From: Cytobacillus oceanisediminis 2691
Lineage (GTDB): Bacteria; Bacillota; Bacilli; Bacillales; Cytobacillaceae
Assembly: GCF_000294775.2 (NCBI RefSeq)
Contig: NZ_CP015506.1
Coordinates: 1,711,501-1,775,500 of the forward strand
Reading direction: 5' to 3'
DNA: 64,000 bases
In this document: positions 36,450-45,742 of the stretch, in pieces
Layout: each line of letters opens with the position of its first letter
Numbering within the stretch: the first letter of the stretch is position 1
Program-made: the position numbers and the translations under genes
The notes under the pieces: model-generated
What the model saw: only the letters and a program-made list of their open reading frames with translations
Database searches by the model: none
Told to the model about the DNA's origin: nothing

Positions 36450-37382
36450 ATGACATGTCATACAAACGCTGATCTTCAGAAGATTGTTAATGAGGCAGCC
36501 CTGCATACTGTTTATGGAGAGGTGGCAGGCTATATTCCCGCACTTGCAGAGGTAAATAGGCATGACCTCTCAGCTGCTGTATATAATATCCAAGAAAAAA
36601 GCTGTATTTACGCGGGTGATTATCAAAATAAATTCACTCTTCAAAGCATATCCAAAGTTCTTGTTTTGGCTTTGGCGATCCAGGATATGGGATACGAATA
36701 TGTTTTCGGAAAAGTGGGAATGGAACCAACTGGTGACCCGTTCAATTCTATTTCCAAACTGGAAACTTCAATCCCTTCTAAACCATTAAATCCAATGATT
36801 AATGCAGGAGCTTTAGCAGTAACTAATATGATAAAAGGTGAGAGCTCCGATGAAAAATGGCATCGTATAATAGAGTTTGTGGGGAGGCTCGTAAATGATA
36901 AAAATGTATCTTGTAACGAAATAGTTGCAAAATCTGAATTTGAAACCTCATGGCTTAATAGGGCTTTATGCTATTTTATGAAACAGCATGGTGTAATTAA
37001 TGGTGATGTAGAGGAACTAATAGACATTTATACAAAACAGTGTGCAATCGAAATGAACTGCTTTGATCTTGCCAGGGCAGGTGCAGTACTGGCATTGGAT
37101 GGAAAAGATCCTGAAACATATGAAGAGGTTATTCCGTCTGATATTGCCCGGGTTTGCAAGACGTTAATGGTGACATGCGGGATGTATAATGCTTCTGGAG
37201 AGTTTGCTATTAAAGTTGGCATACCAGCAAAGAGCGGGGTATCCGGTGGAATACTAGCTGTGGTGCCAAATAAATGCGGAATTGGCATATTCGGCCCTTC
37301 CCTGGACAAGAGAGGAAATAGCATCGCTGGTGTAAAAGTGCTTGAAATGCTTTCAAATCGAAATGACTACAGTATATTTTGA
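36450..37382 (+). CDS. glsA: Glutaminase
   Basis: 310 residues from ATG 36450 with GGGAGG upstream; B. subtilis YlaM has 309. Serine-dependent beta-lactamase-like fold: catalytic S66-I-S-K69 in F-T-L-Q-S-I-S-K, P-T-G-D-P-F-N-S and K-P-L-N-P-M-I-N-A-G-A for substrate binding, plus late K-S-G-V-S-G-G. It hydrolyses glutamine to glutamate and ammonia. Here it is not next to a glutamine transporter or two-component system, unlike the other B. subtilis glutaminase (GlsA1/YbgJ). Confidence 0.95.
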   Translation: MTCHTNADLQKIVNEAALHTVYGEVAGYIPALAEVNRHDLSAAVYNIQEKSCIYAGDYQNKFTLQSISKVLVLALAIQDMGYEYVFGKVGMEPTGDPFNSISKLETSIPSKPLNPMINAGALAVTNMIKGESSDEKWHRIIEFVGRLVNDKNVSCNEIVAKSEFETSWLNRALCYFMKQHGVINGDVEELIDIYTKQCAIEMNCFDLARAGAVLALDGKDPETYEEVIPSDIARVCKTLMVTCGMYNASGEFAIKVGIPAKSGVSGGILAVVPNKCGIGIFGPSLDKRGNSIAGVKVLEMLSNRNDYSIF

Positions 37383-37509
37383 AATATATGGAAAGTGAGT
37401 ATATTATGAAGGAATTCCTGGTCGAATCCCTTATTATCCTTGCTTTTTTCCAAGCTTAAGTATAAAATTTATAGATAGGATGATCGCTCGGAAATGGAGG
37501 GATTGAAAG

Positions 37510-37791
37510 TTGGCTTCTGACATGATTATTGATCACAAAGAAAAAGCAAATGCTCTATTAAAGGCAGATGCTGCTAAAATATTAAAATTAATTAAGGTGC
37601 AAATGGATAATCTGACTATGCCTCAATGTCCTCTATATGAAGAGGTTCTTGATACCCAGATGTTTGGCTTATCCAGAGAAATAGATTTTGCTGTCCGTCT
37701 TGGATTAATTGAAGAGGCTGAAGGCAAGGCTATTTTAGATGAATTGGAAAGGGAGCTATCCATGCTCCACGAAGCCTCAGTAAAAAAATAA
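37510..37791 (+). CDS. ylaN: UPF0358 protein YlaN
   Basis: 93 residues from TTG 37510 with GGAGGG about 10 nt upstream. All-helical, with [24 protein letters not shown], diagnostic of YlaN. In B. subtilis the gene is important for growth and has been tied to iron homeostasis through interaction with Fur. Directly upstream of ftsW but separated by a terminator. Confidence 0.93.
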   Translation: MASDMIIDHKEKANALLKADAAKILKLIKVQMDNLTMPQCPLYEEVLDTQMFGLSREIDFAVRLGLIEEAEGKAILDELERELSMLHEASVKK

Positions 37792-37833
37792 AAAAAAACT
37801 CAAACATCTTTTAAAGATTGTTTGAGTTTTTTT
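37791..37833 (+). terminator. Terminator after ylaN
   Basis: About 16-bp stem AAAACTCAAACATCTT / AAGATTGTTTGAGTTTT (one bulge) and T run. Confidence 0.9.
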
Positions 37834-38049
37834 ATAACTGCATGAATTTTAAAAGAAATGAAATAGTATATCCACAAGAAAAGAAATCTCTAAGTTGTAT
37901 AACTTATTTTTAAATTAGTATGGCATAATTATAGAATTTTTTTCTTTGCTGTGTTACATTTAAATTAACTTTTCTTTTCTTCAAAGCAGGATATTCAATA
38001 CTATAGTAGAATAAGTAATAAACTTTAGAAGATAAGGGAAGAGGGCTGG

Positions 38050-39252
38050 ATGTTTAAAAAAATATTAAAATCATATGATTATACCCTGATTATTGCAGTT
38101 GCCCTGTTATCTGTTTTTGGACTCATTATGGTATTCAGTGCAAGCATGGTAACAGCGGTGCAGATCTATGATCAGGAAAGCGACTATTTTTATAATAAGC
38201 AAAAAATGCATTTAATTATCTGTGCAATTGTTTTTATTATTGTCGCTCTATTTCCTTACAAAGCAATGCAAAGCAATAAATTTCTTGTTCCGATGGTGTT
38301 CATTTCGTTATTCGGCCTGATTGCGCTATTTATTTTTGGTAAAGTAGCCGGCGGGGCGATGAGCTGGTTTGAAATCGGGAGCAGAAGCCTTCAGCCTGCA
38401 GAATTTGTCAAGCTTTCAGTCATCATATATTTAGCAGCTGTCTATGCAAAAAAGCAGCCCTATATTAATGAGTTTAATAAAGGGGTTCTTCCCCCGCTTG
38501 CTTATCTGATTCTAGCTGCTTTGCTTGTTGCAGTTCAGCCTGACTTTGGTTCTGCGATGATTATTTTTCTGGTAGCAGCTGCCGTCATTTTTACTTCAGG
38601 CATGAATTTCAAAAACATATTTAGGCTAGGACTATTCGGGGTAATATTAGCTGCGCCTTTTATCCTTCTGTTAAAAGATAAGATTTTCGCACCTTATCGA
38701 TTGGGCAGGGTCGAAGCATTTAGGGATCCCTTTGGATCAGAATTCGGGTATCAGCTATCGAATTCCTATATTGCCCTTGGTGCAGGCGGATTAAAAGGGC
38801 TGGGTCTTGGCGAAAGCATACAAAAGCTTGGTTATCTTCCTGAAGCGCATACAGACTTCATTATGGCTGTAATTGCTGAAGAGCTTGGGGCATTTGGAGT
38901 AGGTTTTGTAATTTTGCTTCTCGGGTATATTGTCCTGAGGGGAATCTTTATCAGTTTAAAGTGTAAAGATGCTTTTGGCAGCTTATTGGCTATTGGCATA
39001 TCAGCTATGATAGGTATTCAGGCATTCATCAATCTTGCAGGGATTTCCGGTGTTATGCCGCTGACAGGTGTCACACTTCCATTTATCAGCTATGGAGGTT
39101 CATCTCTGCTTCAGCTTTCGATTGCAATGGGGATTTTAGTCAATGTATCTATGTTTGTAAATTATGAACAAAAATACAAAAATAAAAATGAACAGACAAA
39201 ACCGGAATCCATGGAACTGGCTTCCGAAAAAACATTTTCCATTCGTAAATAG
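38050..39252 (+). CDS. ftsW: Septal peptidoglycan polymerase FtsW (SEDS)
   Basis: 400 residues, ATG 38050, GGGAAGAGGG upstream. Ten membrane helices. SEDS signatures: the extracellular loop with R-V-E-A-F-R-D-P-F, Q-L-S-N-S-Y-I-A-L-G-A-G-G-L-K-G-L-G-L-G, T-D-F-I-M-A-V-I-A-E-E-L-G and the C-terminal P-L-T-G-V-T-L-P-F-I-S-Y-G-G-S-S. The Asp in T-D-F is the presumed catalytic residue. FtsW polymerises lipid II at the division septum with a class B PBP, which is not encoded here. The ylaN-ftsW-pycA order is conserved with B. subtilis. Confidence 0.95.
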   Translation: MFKKILKSYDYTLIIAVALLSVFGLIMVFSASMVTAVQIYDQESDYFYNKQKMHLIICAIVFIIVALFPYKAMQSNKFLVPMVFISLFGLIALFIFGKVAGGAMSWFEIGSRSLQPAEFVKLSVIIYLAAVYAKKQPYINEFNKGVLPPLAYLILAALLVAVQPDFGSAMIIFLVAAAVIFTSGMNFKNIFRLGLFGVILAAPFILLLKDKIFAPYRLGRVEAFRDPFGSEFGYQLSNSYIALGAGGLKGLGLGESIQKLGYLPEAHTDFIMAVIAEELGAFGVGFVILLLGYIVLRGIFISLKCKDAFGSLLAIGISAMIGIQAFINLAGISGVMPLTGVTLPFISYGGSSLLQLSIAMGILVNVSMFVNYEQKYKNKNEQTKPESMELASEKTFSIRK

Positions 39253-39348
39253 GCACAGAAACTTTTCAGTGCTTTATTTATACATCAATCAGCAGAAGCT
39301 GATTACATAATTGCTTCCATCAGGGAGCAGCCAATTCAAAGTTACTAA

Positions 39349-39376
39349 GGCCGGCCAGCGGGAAACCCACCCGGCC
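39349..39376 (+). promoter_or_regulatory. G+C-rich hairpin in pycA leader
   Basis: GGCCGG/CCGGCC stem around CCAGCGGGAAACCCAC, with an inner GGG/CCC pairing, 57 nt before the pycA start and without a T run. It may stabilise or regulate the mRNA; no known class. Confidence 0.4.
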
Positions 39377-39432
39377 TCAACTTGGATTTGGCAGAATATT
39401 GCCAAAAAATACATAAAGACGAGGTGTTTTGG

Positions 39433-42400
39433 TTGAGCAGAAGAATTAACAAGGTATTAGTAGCCAATAGAGGAGAAATTGCCATTCGAGTGTTCCGTGC
39501 CTGCACAGAGCTGGATATCCGCACGGTAGCCATCTATTCCAAAGAGGACTCCGGATCCTATCACCGCTATAAAGCAGATGAAGCTTACCTGGTAGGGAAG
39601 GGAAAAAAACCGATTGATGCCTATCTGGATATTGAAGGAATCATTGACATTGCGAAAAGCAGTGATGTTGATGCCATTCATCCGGGATACGGATTTCTGT
39701 CGGAAAATATTGAATTCGCAAAACGCTGCGAGGAAGAGGGCATCATATTTATCGGTCCTACTTCTAAGCATCTGGACATGTTTGGGGATAAAGTTAAAGC
39801 AAGAACCCAGGCACAGCTTGCAGAAATTCCGGTTATTCCAGGCAGTGATGGCCCTGTAGAAAGCCTGGATGAAGTGATTAGCTTTGGCAAAAATCACGGA
39901 TTCCCCATTATCATTAAAGCTTCACTTGGCGGCGGCGGAAGAGGCATGCGCATCGTAAGGAGCCTGGAAGATGTTAAAGAATCATATGAGCGTGCAAAGT
40001 CGGAAGCTAAAGCTGCTTTTGGAAATGATGAAGTTTATGTTGAAAGATTCATAGAAAGGCCAAAACATATAGAGGTACAAATTATTGGTGACAATGAAGG
40101 GAATATTGTCCACCTGTATGAAAGAGATTGTTCAGTCCAGAGGCGTCACCAGAAGGTTGTAGAAGTAGCACCTTGCGTATCTCTTTCCAAAAAATTAAGA
40201 GATGATATATGCCAGGCTGCTGTCAATCTTATGAAGAATGTAGATTATATTAATGCAGGAACTGTGGAATTCCTTGTATCAGGTGATCAGTTTTATTTCA
40301 TAGAAGTAAATCCGCGTGTGCAAGTTGAGCATACGATCACCGAAATGGTAACAGGAGTAGATATTGTACAAACACAAATTTTAGTGGCTGAAGGCTACTC
40401 GCTGCACAGTAAAGAAGTGGGTGTTCCGGAACAGGAAAATATTCACATTCATGGATTTGCCATTCAATCACGTGTTACAACAGAAGATCCTTTAAATAAC
40501 TTCATGCCTGATACTGGGCGTTTAATGGCTTACAGATCAGGCGGCGGTTTCGGCGTGCGGCTTGATGCGGGGAACGGTTTCCAGGGGGCAGTAATCACCC
40601 CTTATTATGATTCACTGCTTGTTAAACTCTCAACGCACGCTATGACTTTCCAGCAGGCAGCATCAAAAATGGTGCGGAACCTGCAAGAGTTCCGAATCAG
40701 GGGCATTAAAACAAATATTCCTTTCCTTGAGAATGTAGTAAAACATGAGAAATTCTTAAGAGGGGAATATGATACATCATTTATTGATGAAACACCTGAA
40801 CTATTCCTGTTCCCAAAAAGGAAAGACCGCGGAACAAAGATGCTGAGTTATATCGGGAATGTAACTGTTAATGGATTCCCGGGAATTGAAAAGAAGAAAC
40901 GTCCGGTATTTGATGAGCCGCGGGTGCCAAAATTAAAATACAGCACAGATTACCAGGACGGCACAAAACAAATATTAGATAATCACGGTCCTGAAGGACT
41001 TGTTAAATGGATTAAAGAGCAAAAAGAAGTTTTAATTACTGATACGACCTTCCGTGATGCCCATCAATCATTGCTGGCGACAAGAGTAAGGACGAATGAC
41101 CTGAAGCATATCGCAGAACCGACAGCAAAATTGCTTCCTGATATGTTTTCCTTTGAAATGTGGGGCGGTGCAACTTTTGATGTCGCGTATAGATTCCTGA
41201 AAGAAGATCCTTGGGAAAGACTGCTGACATTGCGCGCAAAAATGCCAAATGTTTTATTCCAGATGCTTCTTCGTGCTTCAAATGCAGTGGGATATAAAAA
41301 CTATCCGGATAATGTAATAAGAGAGTTTGTTGAAAAATCAGCCTACGCTGGCATTGATGTCTTCCGGATTTTCGATAGCCTTAACTGGGTTAAAGGGATG
41401 GAAGTAGCAATTGACGCTGTCCGCCAGACAGGGAAAATTGCAGAAGCCTCCATGTGCTATACAGGTGATATTTTGGATCCTGCCAGAACAAAGTACAATC
41501 TTAAATACTATAAAGACCTGGCAAAAGAGTTAGAGAATCAGGGAGCCCATATACTGGCAATCAAAGATATGGCTGGTTTATTGAAGCCGCAATCAGCATA
41601 CACCCTTATATCTGAATTGAAAGAGACTGTTGATATTCCAATTCATCTTCATACTCATGATACGAGCGGAAATGGAATTTTCACATATGCAAAAGCTATT
41701 GAAGCTGGAGTGGATATTGTGGATACGGCCCTAAGCACAATGGCAGGTTTAACATCCCAGCCAAGTGCTAATTCTTTATATTACGCACTGCAGGGGAATG
41801 ACAGACAGCCAAAAATTGATATCCAGTCGCTTGAGCAATTATCTTACTATTGGGAAGATGTACGCAAATATTACCAGGACTTCGAAAGCGGCATGAAGGC
41901 CCCTCATTCAGAAGTCTACCAGCATGAGATGCCTGGCGGACAATACAGTAATCTTCAGCAGCAGGCTAAAGCTGTTGGCCTTGGAGATAAGTGGGATGAA
42001 GTTAAGGACATGTATTCCCGTGTGAATCAAATGTTTGGTGATATCGTTAAAGTTACACCTTCTTCCAAGGTCGTTGGTGATATGGCGTTATTTATGGTCC
42101 AGAATCAGCTGACAGAGCAGGATGTTTTGAATAAAGGCAAATCTCTGGATTTTCCAGACTCAGTTGTAGAATTGTTTGAAGGCTATTTAGGACAGCCGTA
42201 TGGAGGATTCCCGGCAGAACTGCAAAAGGTCATATTGAAAGACAGAGAGCCAATCACTGTCCGCCCGGGTGAGCTTCTTGAAGATGTGGATTTCGAAGCT
42301 TTAAAAGAAAAACTCTTTAAAGAACTGGGCAGGCAAGTTACAAGCTTTGATGCGATTGCCTATGCATTGTATCCAAAAGTGTTTATGGACTATATTAAGA

Positions 42401-42873
42401 CCAGTGAACAATTTGGTGATATTTCTGTTCTTGACACCCCAACATTCCTATATGGTTTAAGGCTTGGTGAGGAAGTCGAAATTGAAATTGAAACAGGTAA
42501 AACATTGATAGTAAAATTAGTTTCTATTGGCCAGCCTCAAGCTGATGGCACAAGAATTGTGTATTTTGAGCTGAATGGCCAGCCTCGCGAAGTAAGCATA
42601 AAAGATGAAAGCATTAAAGCAACTGTAGCCTCCAAGGCAAAAGCTGATCCGCATAATGAAAGTCATATTGCTGCCAGCATGCCGGGAACTGTAATCAAGG
42701 TGCTTGTGGAAAAAGGTGAAAAAGTCGAAAAGGGCGATCACTTAATGATTACAGAAGCTATGAAAATGGAAACAACTGTACAAGCGCCATTTTCTGGAAC
42801 AGTTAAAGACATCCACGTCTCGAACGGTGAAGCAATTCAAACAGGAGACTTATTGATAGAGCTGTCAAAATAA
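39433..42873 (+). CDS. pycA: Pyruvate carboxylase
   Basis: 1146 residues from TTG 39433 with GAGGTG upstream; the frame from 39382 has no ribosome-binding site. Biotin carboxylase domain (about 1-450: K-V-L-V-A-N-R-G-E-I-A, G-G-G-G-R-G-M glycine loop, E-V-N-P-R-V-Q-V-E-H), carboxyltransferase TIM barrel (about 530-800: D-T-T-F-R-D-A-H-Q-S, metal site H-L-H-T-H-D), tetramerisation/allosteric region, and C-terminal biotin carrier domain with E-A-M-K-M, Lys near 1111. It makes oxaloacetate for the TCA cycle. Confidence 0.97.
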   Translation: MSRRINKVLVANRGEIAIRVFRACTELDIRTVAIYSKEDSGSYHRYKADEAYLVGKGKKPIDAYLDIEGIIDIAKSSDVDAIHPGYGFLSENIEFAKRCEEEGIIFIGPTSKHLDMFGDKVKARTQAQLAEIPVIPGSDGPVESLDEVISFGKNHGFPIIIKASLGGGGRGMRIVRSLEDVKESYERAKSEAKAAFGNDEVYVERFIERPKHIEVQIIGDNEGNIVHLYERDCSVQRRHQKVVEVAPCVSLSKKLRDDICQAAVNLMKNVDYINAGTVEFLVSGDQFYFIEVNPRVQVEHTITEMVTGVDIVQTQILVAEGYSLHSKEVGVPEQENIHIHGFAIQSRVTTEDPLNNFMPDTGRLMAYRSGGGFGVRLDAGNGFQGAVITPYYDSLLVKLSTHAMTFQQAASKMVRNLQEFRIRGIKTNIPFLENVVKHEKFLRGEYDTSFIDETPELFLFPKRKDRGTKMLSYIGNVTVNGFPGIEKKKRPVFDEPRVPKLKYSTDYQDGTKQILDNHGPEGLVKWIKEQKEVLITDTTFRDAHQSLLATRVRTNDLKHIAEPTAKLLPDMFSFEMWGGATFDVAYRFLKEDPWERLLTLRAKMPNVLFQMLLRASNAVGYKNYPDNVIREFVEKSAYAGIDVFRIFDSLNWVKGMEVAIDAVRQTGKIAEASMCYTGDILDPARTKYNLKYYKDLAKELENQGAHILAIKDMAGLLKPQSAYTLISELKETVDIPIHLHTHDTSGNGIFTYAKAIEAGVDIVDTALSTMAGLTSQPSANSLYYALQGNDRQPKIDIQSLEQLSYYWEDVRKYYQDFESGMKAPHSEVYQHEMPGGQYSNLQQQAKAVGLGDKWDEVKDMYSRVNQMFGDIVKVTPSSKVVGDMALFMVQNQLTEQDVLNKGKSLDFPDSVVELFEGYLGQPYGGFPAELQKVILKDREPITVRPGELLEDVDFEALKEKLFKELGRQVTSFDAIAYALYPKVFMDYIKTSEQFGDISVLDTPTFLYGLRLGEEVEIEIETGKTLIVKLVSIGQPQADGTRIVYFELNGQPREVSIKDESIKATVASKAKADPHNESHIAASMPGTVIKVLVEKGEKVEKGDHLMITEAMKMETTVQAPFSGTVKDIHVSNGEAIQTGDLLIELSK

Positions 42874-42887
42874 AGTGAAACTGCAAT

Positions 42888-43005
42888 CAGTGTGGATCTT
42901 ATCCCCACTGGTTGTTAGTTGAGGAGGCCCATAGTGTTCTTCTTTTTGGGCCCTTCTATCCTTCTTAATTCCACTGTGTCATGAAGTGGGGGTCTTACTC
43001 CCATT
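42888..43005. other. Three-hairpin non-coding segment after pycA
   Basis: Hairpin 42888-42910 (CAGTGTGGATCTTATCCCCACTG) and hairpin 42985-43005 (AGTGGGGGTCTTACTCCCATT) share the pattern AGTGKGGRTCTTAYYCCCAYT, with a GGCCCA/TGGGCC hairpin between them (42926-42952). Could be a small RNA, a repeat element or a complex 3' end. I do not recognise a class. Confidence 0.4.
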
Positions 43006-43021
43006 AGACTGCGAAAATTAA

Positions 43022-43056
43022 CAAAAGAGCTTCGGCAGTTTGCCGAAGCTCTTTTG
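43022..43056. terminator. Bidirectional terminator pycA / ctaA
   Basis: Perfect 16-bp stem, CAAAAGAGCTTCGGCA/TGCCGAAGCTCTTTTG, with a 3-nt loop and T-rich outer ends. Confidence 0.93.
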
Positions 43057-43066
43057 TTTAAAGCAA

Positions 43067-44044
43067 TTATGGAATGGAAGTAATGGTCGGGATAGCAGCT
43101 TCATCATTTTTCTCATTTTCCCTAACAGCTGAAACAGCAAGCTCATTCTTCCTGCTCCGTGAGGACAGAAGAATAAAATAGCTTAATACCCCAAATAAGC
43201 AGGAAATAAAGAAGGCGTGGGCAAGAGCTATATACAGGTTAAGTCGTGTTAAAACAACTAATGCACCAGCAGCAACCTGCAGGGTTACTAAGATAAATGA
43301 AATAATCCAGCCCCAATAAACAACTTTCTGCTCCTTGTAATGCTTAATTGCAAGATAAGTAATGTAACCGATCCATATGAAAATTAATCCGGCAGCAGCT
43401 CGGTGGCCCATTTGCACCCATTCATACATATTTTCCGGAAGAGCGAAAGAACCGTTAAAGCAAAGCGGCCAGTCACGGCAGACAAGACTTGCATTAACAT
43501 GGCGCACAAGTGCACCAGTGTATACAACAGCATAGCTGTATATAGAAACTCCAATAATATGTTTCCTCATTCTTTTATCAATAATGAGCTTCTCGGCTTC
43601 GAATTTCTTATCTACTTCAAAGATAAGCAAAGTCAAAAGCAGTACTGCAGCAAATGATATTAAGGAAATCCCGAAATGAAGGGCAAGTACAAAATCAGAT
43701 TGCCCCCATACTACTGCGGCCGCTCCAATTAAAGCCTGGAGGACAAGGAAGAAGAATGAAGTGAGTGATAAAAACTTTGTCTCCCTTATATGTCCCAATT
43801 TTCTCCATGTCCAAATCGATAATATCAGGACCATAAAACCAACTGAGCCTGAAACAAGTCTGTGCGCCAGTTCGATAATCAATTCAGGAGTAATTTCGCT
43901 TGGAACAAATTCGCCATTGCAAAGCGGCCAGGATTTTCCGCATCCCATTCCTGATTCAGTTTTAGTTACCAGGGCACCGCCGAGCAAAATTAAGAGCATG
44001 CCGATAGTTGTAAGAACGGCAAACCATTTTAAAGATCGTTGCAA
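43067..44044 (-). CDS. ctaA: Heme A synthase
   Basis: 325 residues from TTG 44044, GAAGGTGAAAGG upstream. Eight membrane helices in two four-helix halves. [11 protein letters not shown] and L-V-C-R-D-W-P-L-C are the paired extracellular Cys motifs, with E-L-A-H-R-L and M-G-H-R-A-A-A-G-L heme-ligand histidines. The long N-terminal E-x-x-E-x-x-H-R pattern fits type-1 CtaA. It oxidises the methyl group of heme O to make heme A for the caa3 oxidase. Divergent from ctaB, as in B. subtilis. Confidence 0.95.
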   Translation of the reverse strand: MQRSLKWFAVLTTIGMLLILLGGALVTKTESGMGCGKSWPLCNGEFVPSEITPELIIELAHRLVSGSVGFMVLILSIWTWRKLGHIRETKFLSLTSFFFLVLQALIGAAAVVWGQSDFVLALHFGISLISFAAVLLLTLLIFEVDKKFEAEKLIIDKRMRKHIIGVSIYSYAVVYTGALVRHVNASLVCRDWPLCFNGSFALPENMYEWVQMGHRAAAGLIFIWIGYITYLAIKHYKEQKVVYWGWIISFILVTLQVAAGALVVLTRLNLYIALAHAFFISCLFGVLSYFILLSSRSRKNELAVSAVRENEKNDEAAIPTITSIP

Positions 44045-44692
44045 AGCCTTTCACCTTCTTTAAATATTCTATGTCTATCAATGGGAAAACAATTGAATTA
44101 CTAAGTATTTGTCCGTTATCTATCTTATCAAAGATTCTATAAAAAGCCATATAGTAATGTGCGTCATTTTACTTTTTCGATAGTACAGGAATAAAGCTTT
44201 TTTTACAACAGTTATAAAATTTATAAAGTTAATTATAGTAAAAAAGGTTGAAACTTGTAATGGAGTTTGCTAGAAATATAAAGGGGGTATAAAATGGATA
44301 ACCCCTGTCGCGGAAAGTATCACAAAATACATAAAAGTGAGTATATTTTTTCTTCTGTAGTTTTCTGAAGCAGTTTTATTATCTCAAAAAAGCAACCATT
44401 CTTTAAGTGAATTTATTTTTTGACACAAATTAGTCATAAATTATTCTAAAAAAATTCACAAAAGAGTTTTAAAGTGTGATTTAATATACAGAGAAATGGT
44501 TTAGTTTCATTTAGATAATAAACAGTTTTAATACATTATTAATGGAAGAAAACTATTAGGATTATTATTATTCATCCAGGGTTTACCCCTCGTTTTTTAT
44601 CGCGTACATAGCTTTGCAGGCATTTATGCTTTATAGTAAGTGTTGTGCAAAGATAGCTTTTGTCTGCGATAAGAGATAAAGGAGGAAAAGAT
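44045..44692. promoter_or_regulatory. ctaA-ctaB divergent control region with ResD-like motifs
   Basis: 650 nt without a sure gene. Three TTTGTGA-type motifs on the complementary strand: 44320-44328 (ATTTTGTGA), 44422-44429 (TTTGTGTC) and 44454-44463 (TTTTGTGAAT). They resemble ResD sites; ResD activates ctaA and ctaB in B. subtilis. The gap is A+T-rich throughout, and a possible 24-codon frame lies at 44294-44368. Confidence 0.5.
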
Positions 44693-45631
44693 ATGTCTAA
44701 CTCACGGGCTTTGAGTGATGCTGCTATTGAGGACAGTAAGCGAAGCCTTCACAAAGATATACCTGAAACTACAGTTTGGAAGGATTTTCTTGCCCTAATC
44801 AAAATAGGCATTGTGAACTCCAATCTGATTACAACCTTCACCGGACTTTGGCTTGCACTGCATTTTTCCGGAAAGGGATTTTTCAATAATCTTGATCTGG
44901 TTCTTTATACAGTCATTGGCTCCTCATTGATTATTGCAGGCTCCTGCAGCCTAAATAATTATATTGACCGCGACATTGATCCATTAATGGAAAGAACAAA
45001 AGGGAGGCCAACTGTTACTGGGAAAGTAAACCCGGGCAAGGTTGCACTTTTGAGCTTTCTGCTTATTGGCCTTGGTACGGCCTTTTTAATGTTTACAACA
45101 GCAGCAGCAGTTGTAATTGGATTAATTGGCGTTTTCAGCTATGTTGTTTTATATACAATGTGGACGAAACGCAGATTTGTATCCAATACGATTGTAGGCA
45201 GCATTTCAGGAGCAGTTCCCCCGCTGATCGGGTGGGCAGCTGCCGATGGCAATCTCGACCCAATGGCTTGGGTGCTATTCGCTATCGTTTTTATCTGGCA
45301 GCCTCCTCATTTTTATGCTTTAGCAATGAGAAGGGTGGAGGAATACCGGGCTGCGGGAGTTCCCATGCTTCCAGTTGTAAAAGGGTTTAAAGCTACCAAA
45401 AGGCATATTTACATATGGGTTGCAGCTTTATTGCCGCTGCCATTTCTTATGCCATCACTTGGATTGCCTTTTTTAATCCTGGCCACAGTATTGAATATTG
45501 GATGGTTATTGACGGGATTATATGCAAGGAGATTTAACAATGATATAAAATGGGCTACATTAATGTTTGTATACTCCCTGCAATATCTGACCATCATGTT
45601 TGTAGCTATGTTGATCATCACACTTATCTAA
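44693..45631 (+). CDS. ctaB: Protoheme IX farnesyltransferase (heme O synthase)
   Basis: 312 residues from ATG 44693 with AGGAGG 7 nt upstream. UbiA-type prenyltransferase with nine membrane helices. [19 protein letters not shown] is the Mg-diphosphate Asp-rich motif; Y-T-M-W-T-K-R and W-Q-P-P-H-F-Y-A-L are CtaB-specific. It adds farnesyl to heme B, giving heme O, the substrate of CtaA. First gene of the ctaBCDEFG cluster. Confidence 0.96.
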   Translation: MSNSRALSDAAIEDSKRSLHKDIPETTVWKDFLALIKIGIVNSNLITTFTGLWLALHFSGKGFFNNLDLVLYTVIGSSLIIAGSCSLNNYIDRDIDPLMERTKGRPTVTGKVNPGKVALLSFLLIGLGTAFLMFTTAAAVVIGLIGVFSYVVLYTMWTKRRFVSNTIVGSISGAVPPLIGWAAADGNLDPMAWVLFAIVFIWQPPHFYALAMRRVEEYRAAGVPMLPVVKGFKATKRHIYIWVAALLPLPFLMPSLGLPFLILATVLNIGWLLTGLYARRFNNDIKWATLMFVYSLQYLTIMFVAMLIITLI

Positions 45632-45742
45632 CTTAGTTAGGAAATTCTTTCTTTCGCTAGTAACGAGAGAGGATTTATCCATATTTTTTGATCAAACAAT
45701 TCAAAAAATGAAATTTTTACGAAAGAGGGGTTTGATTAAGCT

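Noticed and set aside
37406-37459. 17-codon hydrophobic frame between glsA and ylaN
   Set aside because: The ribosome-binding site is poor and there is no hairpin after it; it is short enough to be chance.
44570-44605. Possible terminator-attenuator in the ctaB leader (AGGG/CCCT then T run)
   Set aside because: The stem is only 4 bp, too weak to support, although a leader terminator would fit the context.
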